Origin: Lewinellaceae bacterium
GTDB taxonomy: Bacteria; Bacteroidota; Bacteroidia; Chitinophagales; Saprospiraceae
Assembly (NCBI GenBank): GCA_020636435.1
Contig: JACJXX010000001.1
Coordinates: 2,187,001-2,251,000, forward strand
Reading direction: 5' to 3'
DNA length: 64,000 nucleotides
The notes below the pieces were generated by a model. The model had not been told where the DNA came from. It ran no database searches and saw nothing but the letters and a program-made list of their open reading frames with translations. How positions within the stretch are numbered: position 1 is the stretch's first letter; every line of letters starts with the position of its first letter. This document shows positions 1-8,335 of this stretch, piece after piece. The position numbers and the translations under genes were made by a program.

Positions 1-62
1 CTGAGCTCACGCCGAAGTCTGAGCCGAAAAATATCGGCTACTTCATATCGGGGCCGGCCCAT
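1..62 (-). CDS. IS91-family transposase, N-terminal fragment (runs off the window)
   Basis: Reading leftward from the ATG at 62 gives an open frame of 20 codons to the window edge, with the motif RPRYEVADIFR. From memory this EVADIFR motif is typical of the N terminus of IS91-type (Y2 rolling-circle) transposases. It starts 6 bp after the stop of a tyrosine recombinase on the same strand, and such recombinases commonly accompany IS91-like transposases in Bacteroidota. The rest of the protein, including the zinc-binding and catalytic tyrosine regions, lies outside the window, so the call rests on a short motif plus context. Confidence 0.6.
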   Translation of the reverse strand, partial: MGRPRYEVADIFRLRLRREL

Positions 63-68
63 GGCCCC

Positions 69-899
69 TTACCAATGGGCCAACAAATCCGGCAGGCCTT
101 TCATCCGGCTGTTTTGCACATGCACGTAGCGCGCAGTGGTGGATATGTCAGAATGGCCCAGCAGCGCCTTCACCGTCAGCGTATCCACTCCGTTTTCCAG
201 TAAATGCGTGGCAAAACTATGGCGCAGCACATGCACCCCTACTTGCTTGCGCAGGCCAATGCGCTTGCATGCCTGCTTGAACACGGTTTGTACCGTGCGG
301 ATGCTGATATGCCGCCCCGGCACCTGCCCTTCAAACAAATAAACCCGCGGCCGGTATTCCAGCCAATAGGCCCGTAATTCCTTCAGCAAGGGCATTGACA
401 AAACCGTGTATCGGCTCTTTTTTCCTTTGCCCATCTCTACCCGCACAACCATCCGCTTGGAATCAATGTCTCCGGGCTTGAGCTTCACCAGCTCCCCTAC
501 CCGGACACCCGTAGTATACAATACTTTGAGGAACGCCCGGTGCTTGAGGTTCTTTGTCTGGCAAATAAGCTGGCGCACTTCTTCTTCCGACAATACTTCC
601 GGTAGCGTCTTGGCTCGTTTGCTTCGGGGAAGCTTATTGGTGCTCCAGCTTCGCCCCAACACCTTCTCCCACAGCAGCTTGATGCCGCTGTAACAGCCCG
701 CCAGGCTGCTTTGGCTTAACTGCCGGCTTCGCCTCAGGTGGTCAAAGTAGGCTCCAATTTCTTCTTCGGTTAACAAATCCGGGCTCTTGTCGTAATGCAA
801 GGCTATTTGCAATACCCACATCGTGTAAGCCCTGATTGTCGATGGGCTGTAGCCTCTGCGCTCCATGTAGCGCAACATCTTCGCTCTTAATGGTTTCAT
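69..899 (-). CDS. Tyrosine recombinase / site-specific integrase
   Basis: A 276-residue XerC/D-type recombinase that would cut and rejoin DNA through a covalent phosphotyrosine. The N-terminal SAM-like DNA-binding domain covers about residues 1-85 and the catalytic domain about 100-270. The catalytic set is visible: Arg133 in TTGVRVGE, His223 and Arg226 in HVLRHSFATHLL, His249 in LLGHSDISTT and the nucleophile Tyr258 in ARYVHV. It looks intact. The next frame downstream (6 bp) begins like an IS91 transposase, so this is probably the accessory recombinase of an IS91-like element rather than a housekeeping Xer protein. A second, decayed recombinase of similar type lies just beyond the upstream region. 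Confidence 0.85.
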   Translation of the reverse strand: MKPLRAKMLRYMERRGYSPSTIRAYTMWVLQIALHYDKSPDLLTEEEIGAYFDHLRRSRQLSQSSLAGCYSGIKLLWEKVLGRSWSTNKLPRSKRAKTLPEVLSEEEVRQLICQTKNLKHRAFLKVLYTTGVRVGELVKLKPGDIDSKRMVVRVEMGKGKKSRYTVLSMPLLKELRAYWLEYRPRVYLFEGQVPGRHISIRTVQTVFKQACKRIGLRKQVGVHVLRHSFATHLLENGVDTLTVKALLGHSDISTTARYVHVQNSRMKGLPDLLAHW

Positions 900-900
900 T

Positions 901-983
901 GTAAAGCGGTTTGGTGAAATAATAACCTTTCGCTTTACGAGTTAAGACTTTTGGAGGTCAAAAGCTACCGCCGGTACGGCGGT
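901..983. repeat. Hairpins upstream of the recombinase
   Basis: Just upstream of the recombinase start are two palindromes. GTAAAGCG (901-908) pairs with CGCTTTAC (931-938), and ACCGCCG-GTA-CGGCGGT (967-983) is a perfect 7-bp stem. IS91-type elements carry short palindromes near their ends, so one may mark the element's terminus; an operator is also possible. The rest of 984-1193 is AT-rich and shows no gene or recognisable site. Confidence 0.45.
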
Positions 984-1193
984 TTAGTTCAACTTGTGTA
1001 TATCAACACACTTGTCTATATATCCGTATTAGCAAAACCCTTTCCACTTTCAAAAGTAGACCATTCAACGAATTGATTATCAGCGTTTTAACACCGTAAT
1101 CCAGCAGTTTTTGCCCATATATATGTCAAATTTTTCTAGGTGAAGGGTTCGCCTGCGCCGCTGCACACATTTTTTTCAAAAATACAAAATTCT

Positions 1194-1349
1194 TTACAAA
1201 TCCAACCCTTCCAAAGGGCTTTGGACCTTTTGGAAAAAATCCTGAGCCAGATGCAGGTAGACTTCTGTCGTTTTCAAATGCTCATGGCCCAAAAAGAATA
1301 AAGGGTGTACCGGTCTTTTCCGCCTTTGCTGTCCTTCACAAAAATACAC
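1194..1349 (-). pseudogene. Tyrosine recombinase remnant (internal deletion)
   Basis: The last ~50 codons of a 76-codon frame read VYFCEGQ and then, after a short junk stretch, LFFLGHEHLKTTEVYLHL and KVQSPLEGLDL. The first piece matches the YLFEGQ segment of the intact recombinase at 69-899. The second is the C-terminal box II of such enzymes (LGH, then the Tyr in EVYLHL) with the usual tail. The ~50 codons between them, which hold the HxxR motif, are missing. This is therefore a deleted recombinase, not a small gene. It sits against the 3' end of the glycosyltransferase gene at 1363. Confidence 0.65.
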
Positions 1350-1362
1350 TGCCGGTCGGGGT

Positions 1363-2745
1363 TTAGGTCCCGGACGCGGAGGTTGTCTTGTCCAACCCCA
1401 GCGCCTCCATCCAATTCCTCTCACTCACCCATTCCCAGGCAGCCACTCCGTACACCAGCACGTACTCCAGCGCCACCACTCCCAACTGCTCCTGATACAC
1501 CGGATAACTATAATTGATGTACGTCAGGCTGATCAGCGCCGCCCACAGCACCGGGAAGCGGAAGCGGGTGAAAGGCGCCAGGGCCAGAGGCAGGCAGGCG
1601 TACCAGGGGTGCACGGTTGGGGCGAAGGCCAGGTAGAGGCAAATGGCGAAGAGCATCAGGGTGGGCAGGCTGCGCCAATCCTTCCGGCGGTCCAGGAGGG
1701 CAGCCAGGGCGATGCTCAGGAAGGTGCAGGCGCCCAGCGCCGGGCCGATGTACCGGATGAGGTTGTAGCCCCACAGCTCGTAGCCGGCCCAGCGGAGGAG
1801 GTAGTATATGCTGCCGTTGAATTCGAACTGCTGGAAATACAACCGCAGGCTGCTGCCCATCCCCGAAAAGAAAGCCTGGCCCAGCAGGGGGGAGAACAGG
1901 AGGAACAACGCCAGCCCCATCAGAGCAAAGTACTTCAGGCTGCCCCGCCACCCCAGCCGGCGGATCAGAAAGAAGCCGAAGAGCAGCGGCAACAACTTGG
2001 AGGCTACCGAAAAGGCCAGCGCCACCGCGGAAAGCAGGAGGCGGTTGCCTGCCAGCCACCACAGGCTGAGCAACAGGAAAAAGATCATGGCCCCTTCGAA
2101 GTGGAGGTTGCCCATCACTTCCACCAGGGCCAGAGGATGGAGGGCGTACAGCAACGCGCCTTTTTCGGGAAAGCCCAGCCGCCCCGGCAGCTTCACCAGG
2201 AGAATGAGGCTGCCCGCCTCAAAGAAAAACAGGAAGAGCTTCATCACTACCGCCGCCCCGAAGATGCTGTGGGGGGAAAGCCGGCAGGCCACGGCAAAAA
2301 TACCCTGCGCTACCGGCGGGTAGATGGTGAAGTATTCCGGAGAGTTGAGCCGGGCGAAGAGATCAGGAGTAAGGCCGGGCAGTTGGTTGCCCTCCTGCAT
2401 GTAGTAGGCGGGCAACTGCGCAAAGGGGTTGACGCCCTGGTTGATCAGCCGCCCATCCCAAACGAAGCGGTAGATGTCGTCGGATAGTTGCGGGAAAGCG
2501 CCGATCAGCAGGAGGCGGGCGAGGACGGCTACGCCCAGGAAGAAGTAAAGGGAAGTTGGGCTATTGGCTTTTTTGTAAATGAGCAGATACACCAGGAAAG
2601 CGGCGCCGTGCAGGCCGGCGATCCAGCCAAAGCCGCTCTGCGCCGGGCCATAGCCCAGGCCTGCGATCAGGAAAAGAAAAAGTACGCCATATCCCCACTG
2701 CCAAAGGGGAATTGAAGGTAAATTTTTTCTTTTCCAACTGGACAA
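1363..2745 (-). CDS. Integral-membrane glycosyltransferase, polyprenol-phosphate-mannose dependent type (GT-C fold)
   Basis: A 460-residue protein made almost entirely of hydrophobic helices (about 10-12 predicted by eye). The periplasmic-loop motif SDDIYRFVWDGR-n-NQGVNPF near residue 90 is typical of GT-C mannosyltransferases of the MptA/B or GT87 type, where the acidic residues are catalytic. It would move a sugar from a lipid-phosphate donor to an acceptor on the outer face of the inner membrane. It is the last gene of a minus-strand set with a CESA-like GT2 and a dolichol-phosphate-mannose-synthase-like GT2, and that GT2 could make its donor. The exact sugar is not readable from sequence. 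Confidence 0.75.
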   Translation of the reverse strand: MSSWKRKNLPSIPLWQWGYGVLFLFLIAGLGYGPAQSGFGWIAGLHGAAFLVYLLIYKKANSPTSLYFFLGVAVLARLLLIGAFPQLSDDIYRFVWDGRLINQGVNPFAQLPAYYMQEGNQLPGLTPDLFARLNSPEYFTIYPPVAQGIFAVACRLSPHSIFGAAVVMKLFLFFFEAGSLILLVKLPGRLGFPEKGALLYALHPLALVEVMGNLHFEGAMIFFLLLSLWWLAGNRLLLSAVALAFSVASKLLPLLFGFFLIRRLGWRGSLKYFALMGLALFLLFSPLLGQAFFSGMGSSLRLYFQQFEFNGSIYYLLRWAGYELWGYNLIRYIGPALGACTFLSIALAALLDRRKDWRSLPTLMLFAICLYLAFAPTVHPWYACLPLALAPFTRFRFPVLWAALISLTYINYSYPVYQEQLGVVALEYVLVYGVAAWEWVSERNWMEALGLDKTTSASGT

Positions 2746-2806
2746 GGTGAAGGATTAAATGGGTGGGAAATAGAAGTCATCCCAAATTTGGAAACGGAAC
2801 GCAGAC

Positions 2807-2906
2807 GCCGTCGCCCATAGCTTTGGCGTCGGGCGATGACACGGATTCAGCAAGCCATGCCTATCCGTGCCAATCCGCCCAATCCGCGTCATCCGCGTTC
2901 CATCCG
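2807..2906. repeat. Intergenic CGGATTGG-type short repeat
   Basis: Between the two glycosyltransferase genes, the minus strand reads as loose repeats of ACGGATGG / GCGGATGAC / GCGGATTGG / CACGGATAGG (period roughly 10-12). The same unit occurs at 8103-8150 and, weakly, at 10049-10080. No gene is seen in this 161-bp gap. Confidence 0.6.
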
Positions 2907-4517
2907 TTATCTCAGGCTCAGGTGGCGCACCGTATAAAAGAAGATTGCGCCATACCCCAGGGCCAGCATCAGGTGAAACATGATGAAGGTCGTATTTTGT
3001 ATCATAAGCCCGCCGACAAAGGCTGCGAGGAAATACAAGGCCAGCAGCCCCTCGAAGAGGGTGGTCCACGACAGCTTCTTATTCAGGTAATTGCGTTTCT
3101 TGAAGTTGTCCTTGATGCTCTGGATGTTGAACTTGGGCGTCCGCACGAAAGCAGACTTTTTGCCCAGGTAGCCCTGCACGACCGCTACGGTGTTGTGCAG
3201 CGCCAGCCCCATGGACAACGAAAGGAACAGGGGAAAAAGAACCAGAAAATCGAGCAAAGCCTTCCCGAACGTTTTGTTGTGGGTGGGCGCCTGCACGTTG
3301 GCGGCGTAGTACACCGCGATGATGGACAACAGGCCGACCAGGAAGTAGGCAAAGAAGTTCTTGCTGAAGCCCAGTCCGATTAGTTCGCCCAGCGAGAAAA
3401 GCAGGGGCACGCTGAACAAGCCCGTGAGGAAGACAAACACGAAGATCGTGCTGGCCAGCAGGTGAGAGGTAGCGTGAACCTTCTGCCGCAGGTTGAGGTT
3501 TGGCGAGCGCCATACAGTCGGCAGCATTTTCCGGGCTGTTTCGGCGCCGCCTTTCATCCAGCGGAACTGCTGGGATTTGAAGGCGTTCATCTCGGCCGGC
3601 AGCTCGGCCGGCGAGCCTACGTCCTCCAGATACTTGATCTTCCAGCCTTTGAGCTGCGCCCGGATGCTGAGGTCGAAGTCTTCGGTCAGCGTATCGGCTT
3701 CCCAGCCGCCGGCGTCTTCTATGGTTTCGCGACGCCATACGCCGGCAGTGCCGTTGAACTGCAGCATAAAGTTGCCGGCCATGCGGCCGACCTGCTCGAC
3801 GGTGAAGTGCACGTTGAGCTGCAGGGCCTGCAGCCTGGTGATCAGGGAGTAATCCTGGTTGATGTGCTCCCAGCGCGTTTGCACTACCCCGACGTTGTCA
3901 TCCTCGAAAAAAGGAATGGTCCTTTTCAGAAAATCGGGGCGGGGCATAAAGTCGGCGTCAAAGATGGCGAGGAATTCCCCGTTGGCGTACTTCATGCCGT
4001 CCCGCAGCGCGCCGGCTTTGTAGCCCTGCCGCTTTTCCCGGCGGATTTGTTCGATCTGCAGGCCTTTTGCTTTGTACTCCTCCACTTTTTTGCGGACGAT
4101 GCCGACGGTCTCGTCGGTCGAATCATCCAGGATGTGGATTTCGAAACGGTCCGCAGGATAATCGAAGCGCGCGATATTGTCGATGAGGCGCTCGATGACG
4201 TACATCTCGTTGTATATAGGGAGCTGGATGGTTACGAAGGGATAAGCCAGGGCTTCGTCTTCCTCTTCCAGCAGCAGATCCACGCCGGCGCTCTGCCGGC
4301 GCGTGTTCGCGTACTTATGGTTAGAAGAAGCTGCCATGGCCATCTGCCGGGCGTGGACCCGCTTGTGAATCTCCTGATCAGCCGGCGGCTGCTCTTCGTC
4401 GCGCTGATGTTTTTTGTAGTGATACAATAAAGTAAACTGCATTAAGCAGTACACGGTGATGTACAAAAGGGCCACCGAGTAGATGGCCAGGACCGTGAAG
4501 GCAATCACAGATGTCAT
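2907..4517 (-). CDS. Cellulose-synthase-like processive glycosyltransferase (GT2)
   Basis: A 536-residue membrane GT2. An N-terminal membrane segment (about 5-30) is followed by the catalytic domain (about 95-340), with VTIQLPIYNE, LDDSTDET, the DxD motif in FDADFMPRPDF, the TLTEDFDLS acceptor-site motif and QQFRWMKGG (the QxxRW box of processive GT2 enzymes). Four or more C-terminal membrane helices follow. It should polymerise or transfer sugars from a nucleotide sugar at the inner membrane. No PilZ domain or BcsB partner is seen, so cellulose itself is not implied. It is the middle gene of the operon, 49 bp after the GT2 at 4567. Confidence 0.85.
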   Translation of the reverse strand: MTSVIAFTVLAIYSVALLYITVYCLMQFTLLYHYKKHQRDEEQPPADQEIHKRVHARQMAMAASSNHKYANTRRQSAGVDLLLEEEDEALAYPFVTIQLPIYNEMYVIERLIDNIARFDYPADRFEIHILDDSTDETVGIVRKKVEEYKAKGLQIEQIRREKRQGYKAGALRDGMKYANGEFLAIFDADFMPRPDFLKRTIPFFEDDNVGVVQTRWEHINQDYSLITRLQALQLNVHFTVEQVGRMAGNFMLQFNGTAGVWRRETIEDAGGWEADTLTEDFDLSIRAQLKGWKIKYLEDVGSPAELPAEMNAFKSQQFRWMKGGAETARKMLPTVWRSPNLNLRQKVHATSHLLASTIFVFVFLTGLFSVPLLFSLGELIGLGFSKNFFAYFLVGLLSIIAVYYAANVQAPTHNKTFGKALLDFLVLFPLFLSLSMGLALHNTVAVVQGYLGKKSAFVRTPKFNIQSIKDNFKKRNYLNKKLSWTTLFEGLLALYFLAAFVGGLMIQNTTFIMFHLMLALGYGAIFFYTVRHLSLR

Positions 4518-4566
4518 TGCAAAGGTTTTTGTTTAAAAGAGTTGGAAGATGTTGATAACCACTTCC

Positions 4567-5289
4567 TTACAAAAATTTGAAAATCGTCCACAGTATCTTG
4601 TGCCCGGCTAAAATGCTTCCCCGGACTGTACCCGATACTTTAGACAGCCCGACCCGTTTTCGGTAACGGACCGGGACCTCGGTACACTTGTATTTTTTTT
4701 TTGCCGCTTTGACCTGCATCTCAACCGTCCATCCGAAATCTTTGTCCTGCATGTCCAGCTCCAATAATTTATCGAACCGGATGGCCCGGAAAGGCCCCAG
4801 ATCCGTAAACTGATAACCGTAAAAAAGCTTTATGAGGTTAGTGGCTAGCCAATTGCCAAAGATTTGCTGAGGCATCATTGCCCCCTTATCCATTTTGCCC
4901 AGAGCGCGGGATCCGATGCACAGGTCGTATCCCTCTTCCACGATCGGGCGAATCAATGCCGGCATTTCATCCGGGTGATCAGAATAGTCGCCGTCCAGGA
5001 AAACAACAATATCGGGCTGTTCGTTTACCGGTTTGCGCAATAAATGCTCAATGCCCTTCAAACACGCGCTTCCATAACCCTTTCGGGGCTGGTCGGCCAC
5101 CGTTGCTCCGTGCTTCCGCGCAACCGCAGCCGTGTTGTCTGTGCTGGCATTATTGCAGACGATTGCTTCCCGCACCAGCCCGAAGGGCATATCCGCCAGG
5201 ACCAGGCCTATGGACTGCTCTTCGTTAAAAGCAGGAATAATGACGTCAATTACCGGTTTATTCAAATCTGCATCCCAGTTTTGCTGCAC
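4567..5289 (-). CDS. GT2 glycosyltransferase, dolichyl-phosphate-mannose-synthase-like
   Basis: A 240-residue soluble or peripheral GT-A enzyme. It has VIDVIIPAFNEEQSIG at the N terminus, the VVFLDGDYSDHPDEM metal-binding motif near residue 95 and ADLGPFRAIR/KDFGWTVEMQVKAAKK motifs common in polyprenyl-phosphate sugar synthases. It lacks the C-terminal membrane helices of ArnC/GtrB proteins. The likely role is transfer of a hexose from a nucleotide sugar to a lipid phosphate, making the donor used by the GT-C enzyme two genes downstream. It is the first gene of the minus-strand operon; the start is the ATG at 5289. Confidence 0.8.
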   Translation of the reverse strand: MQQNWDADLNKPVIDVIIPAFNEEQSIGLVLADMPFGLVREAIVCNNASTDNTAAVARKHGATVADQPRKGYGSACLKGIEHLLRKPVNEQPDIVVFLDGDYSDHPDEMPALIRPIVEEGYDLCIGSRALGKMDKGAMMPQQIFGNWLATNLIKLFYGYQFTDLGPFRAIRFDKLLELDMQDKDFGWTVEMQVKAAKKKYKCTEVPVRYRKRVGLSKVSGTVRGSILAGHKILWTIFKFL

Positions 5290-5504
5290 AAAGTTAGAAG
5301 AATTATGAACATCTTGAATGTCCCGGCCGAAACATTTGGGGATTGACCGAACTTAAGGGGCTTTAATGAACGACCTCGCGCCCGCCCGGCAGAACCAAAC
5401 AGGCGTAAAGCCATTCTTTAACCGCTGCTCCAATGCAATTCTTCCGGCTGTCTCCCGTTTGCTGTTTTATTATATTATTTTTAGGCCGCCAAAAGAGAAA
5501 TGAA

Positions 5505-6995
5505 ATGAAATACAGTTACTTGACAGCAATCGCCCTGCTGGGGCTGGCCCTTTTTTCCTGCGAAAAGCAGGAGAAATTCATCACCGACGGCAATTTCACG
5601 CTGGAGTTTTCCCTGGATACGCTGCGCTTCGACACCGTTTTTACGGAACTGGGATCGGCCACCCGCTCCTTTAAGGTGTACAACCGCAACGACCGCCCGG
5701 TGCGCATCGGCAAGGTGAGCCTGGCGGGCAATGCCGGCGCCAAATTCCGGATGAACGTCGACGGCACCCCCGGCGACGAGGTGGAAGAGGTGGAAATCTG
5801 GGGCAAGGACAGCATTTATGTTTTCGTCGAAGTGACCATTGACCCGGACCAGCCGCTGTCCGTCAGCCCTTTCGTCGTCGAAGACAAAGTCGTGTTCGAA
5901 ACCGGCGACCAGCGACAGGAAGTCCGCCTGGAAGCCTGGGGGCAGAACGCCAACTACTTTCCCGGCCGCTTCAACAAGGGCGTGCCGGTGGTGTTGAGCT
6001 GCAATAACGACAAGATCGTATGGGACGATCCCAAGCCCTATGTCATCTACGGGGAAATTTTCATCGACAGCTGCGCCCTGGAGGTGATGGCCGGCACGCA
6101 GATTTACGTGCACGGCGGCATCGCCCAGAACCAGGTGTTCGGCGTCTTCAACGACGGCATCATCTACACCCTGGCCAACGGCAGCCTCCGCCTGCTCGGC
6201 ACTCAGGAAGCTCCCGTCGTCATCCAGGGCGACCGCCTGGAGGAACCCTTCCAGGAACAACCCGGGCAATGGCAGGGCATCATCCTGGGCCAGGGCAGCA
6301 AAGGCAACGTCATGGAGTGGGCTACCGTGAAAAACGCCATCTTCTGCGTTTACGTCGACTCCCTGGCAGAACTCACCGCCCGCAATTCCCGGTTTTACAA
6401 CACCAACAGCAGCGGCGTCATCGGCTTCCACAGCACCATTGGCATGGAAAACTGCCTGGTGTACAACAACCTCAACACTTCGGTTCAGCTGATCCTGGGC
6501 GGCAACTATGATTTCGACTACTGTACCGTGGCCAGTTATGGGGTCGACGCCTCTGCCATCAGCATGAGCAATTTCTTCTGCTACGACGATTTCCTCAACT
6601 GCCAGTTCCTGGAGGAAAACCCGCTGCGGGCGCGCTTCCGCAATTGCATCTTCTTCGGCTCCCGCCGCGATGAGGTGGGCCTGAGCGACCTCTACGGCGG
6701 CCAGCAGCCCAACGCCTTCGATATCGACTTCCAGAACTGCATCGTCCGCGTCGAGGAACTGCTGGAACAACAGGATGGCCTGTACGCTGATTTCTTCGAA
6801 AAACAGTGCTCCCCCTGCACCAACGCCACCCGCGACGACGCCATCTTCGCCGATCCGAATGAAGATGATTACCACCTCGATACCTTGTCCATCGCCGAAG
6901 GCATGGCCCTGCCCATCCCCGGCATCGCGATCGACCTGGAGGGCAATATGCGGGATGGGGCGGCGCCGGATATTGGGTGTTTTGAGTATCAGTAG
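5505..6995 (+). CDS. Secreted lipoprotein with right-handed beta-helix fold
   Basis: About 496 residues from the ATG at 5505, chosen because it begins a clean lipoprotein signal ending in LFSC (Cys19); the longer frame to 5433 adds nonsense. After an N-terminal beta-rich region (about 25-150), residues 170-420 show the repeating pattern of a parallel beta-helix (YNTNSSGVIGFHSTIGMENCLVY and similar; NCxF/NCIV steps). The C terminus (LEGNMRDGAAPDIGCFEYQ) is the usual end of this family. It is probably on the cell surface or facing the periplasm. Substrate is unknown. It is monocistronic, followed directly by a repeat array. Confidence 0.75.
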   Translation: MKYSYLTAIALLGLALFSCEKQEKFITDGNFTLEFSLDTLRFDTVFTELGSATRSFKVYNRNDRPVRIGKVSLAGNAGAKFRMNVDGTPGDEVEEVEIWGKDSIYVFVEVTIDPDQPLSVSPFVVEDKVVFETGDQRQEVRLEAWGQNANYFPGRFNKGVPVVLSCNNDKIVWDDPKPYVIYGEIFIDSCALEVMAGTQIYVHGGIAQNQVFGVFNDGIIYTLANGSLRLLGTQEAPVVIQGDRLEEPFQEQPGQWQGIILGQGSKGNVMEWATVKNAIFCVYVDSLAELTARNSRFYNTNSSGVIGFHSTIGMENCLVYNNLNTSVQLILGGNYDFDYCTVASYGVDASAISMSNFFCYDDFLNCQFLEENPLRARFRNCIFFGSRRDEVGLSDLYGGQQPNAFDIDFQNCIVRVEELLEQQDGLYADFFEKQCSPCTNATRDDAIFADPNEDDYHLDTLSIAEGMALPIPGIAIDLEGNMRDGAAPDIGCFEYQ

Positions 6996-7007
6996 GGGGA
7001 AGGGTTG

Positions 7008-7195
7008 TAGTGTGTCAGTGTATCAGTGTATCAGTGTTGTGGTGTATCAGTGTTGCACAGCCGGGTAAACTTTGGATACTCCCCGTTTTAGTGTATCATT
7101 TACCTCCAGTAGACAGCCCTGACACACTGCTCCCTGATACACTGCTCCCTGACACACTGCCCCCTGATACACTGCCCCCTGATACACTACTGGAG
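7008..7195. repeat. Bipartite inverted short-period array (GTGTATCAG / CTGATACAC)
   Basis: Starting 13 bp after the stop at 6995, four GTGT(A)TCAG units run to about 7053. From about 7121 to 7193 there are five to six 15-bp units of the reverse complement (CTGATACACTGCCCC and variants). The arms can fold into an imperfect long hairpin around a ~65-bp spacer. The array ends about 45 bp before the next start codon. Confidence 0.8.
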
Positions 7196-7240
7196 ATTAG
7201 CCATCACCCTTTTTGCAAAATCGAAGAAAAAATACATCTC

Positions 7241-8059
7241 ATGATACGATGCATATCCATACTAGGCTGCGGCTGGCTGGGGCTCCCGCTGGGAGCGGCG
7301 CTGGCACAAAAAGGCTATGAAGTGAAAGGCTCCACCACGCGGCCGGAGAAGCTGGAGCAAATCCGGGAGCAGGGCATCGAGCCCTATCTGATACGGGTGC
7401 AGGAAGAAGTGGAGGGCCCCGAAAAGGAAAGTTTTTTCGATGCCGATTTGCTGATCCTCAACATTCCTCCCGGGGGGCGGCGCAATCCGGAGGTGGAAGA
7501 GCAGTACCCTCAACAGGTCAAGGCAATCATGGAGCACATCCACTCCGGCGCGGTGCAATACCTGCTGTTTATCGGCTCCACCAGCGTTTACGGGGATGAG
7601 AACCGGGAGGTGGCCGAAGCCGACGACTTGAATCCTGCTACCCCTTCAGCGCGGGCGCTGGTGGTCATCGAGCGCTACCTGGCTCTATTGAAACAACCCC
7701 GGGCCACCATCCTTCGCATGGGGGGGCTGGTGGGCGGCAACCGCAAAGCCGGCCGCTTTCTGGCCGGAAAAAAGGAGGTGCCCAACGGGGAGGCGCCGGT
7801 CAACCTCGTCCACCTGGAAGATTGCATAGGCGTCATCGGGGCCGTTATTGAGCAATCCGCCTGGGGCCATACCTTTAACGTATGCGCCGGCCTGCATCCC
7901 ACCCGCGCGGAATTTTATACGGCTCAGGCGATAAAACAGGGCTTCGAGCCGCCTGCTTTCCGCGCCGGCACAAAGCTGGCCTATAAGATCGTTTCGAATG
8001 AGAAAGTGAAAAAAACGCTGGGTTATGAGTTTCGGCATCCGGATCCGATGGGGTTTTAG
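7241..8059 (+). CDS. NAD(P)-binding SDR/epimerase-like protein (YeeZ-like)
   Basis: 272 residues from the ATG at 7241. Everything upstream in the frame is translated repeat array, so the longer start is rejected. The Rossmann motif is SILGCGWLGLPLGAALAQKG at residues 5-24, followed by LILNIPPGGR, LLFIGSTSVYGDENREV (an extended-SDR active-site region, although the YxxxK motif is degenerate) and a C-terminal segment typical of YeeZ-like proteins. It binds a dinucleotide and probably acts on a nucleotide sugar or related compound, but the substrate is unknown. Confidence 0.75.
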   Translation: MIRCISILGCGWLGLPLGAALAQKGYEVKGSTTRPEKLEQIREQGIEPYLIRVQEEVEGPEKESFFDADLLILNIPPGGRRNPEVEEQYPQQVKAIMEHIHSGAVQYLLFIGSTSVYGDENREVAEADDLNPATPSARALVVIERYLALLKQPRATILRMGGLVGGNRKAGRFLAGKKEVPNGEAPVNLVHLEDCIGVIGAVIEQSAWGHTFNVCAGLHPTRAEFYTAQAIKQGFEPPAFRAGTKLAYKIVSNEKVKKTLGYEFRHPDPMGF

Positions 8060-8090
8060 TTGAAGTTATTCATTGGTTCATTAAGGGGCG

Positions 8091-8160
8091 GGCATTATGG
8101 CAAAATGGAACGCGGATTGGCGCGGATGCAACGGATTAGCGCGGATTTGGGGTCAAAATC
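8091..8160. repeat. GCGGATTGG-type short repeat
   Basis: Contains AACGCGGATTGGCGCGGATG, then ACGGATTAGCGCGGAT: three to four copies of a ~10-bp unit, in the opposite orientation to the copy at 2807-2906. It lies in the 276-bp gap between convergent genes. Nothing else recognisable is in 8060-8335. Confidence 0.65.
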
Positions 8161-8335
8161 ACTGCCTACCTGGCTAACGCCAATTGGGCTGGCAGGTGCG
8201 GAAATCCACCACCGAATCTGCGATATCCCTGTAGACCTTGCAGCATAGCAGGCGAGCATGTTCAATTCAAAAACCTCCCAAGACATTACGCCCACCCCAC
8301 AGTTAATTGATTGCAATAAAATGGTGTCCACCCAC

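Noticed and set aside
1609..2487. Plus-strand frame (292 codons), Gln/Glu-rich
   Set aside because: Composition is the mirror image of the hydrophobic membrane glycosyltransferase on the other strand.
2907..4517. Bacterial cellulose synthase operon
   Set aside because: The GT2 has QxxRW but no PilZ domain, and BcsB, BcsC and BcsZ are absent; only a CESA-like enzyme can be supported.
5481..6875. Long minus-strand frame (464 codons) opposite the beta-helix lipoprotein
   Set aside because: No signal, motif or ribosome site; the plus-strand gene has a lipoprotein signal and family pattern.
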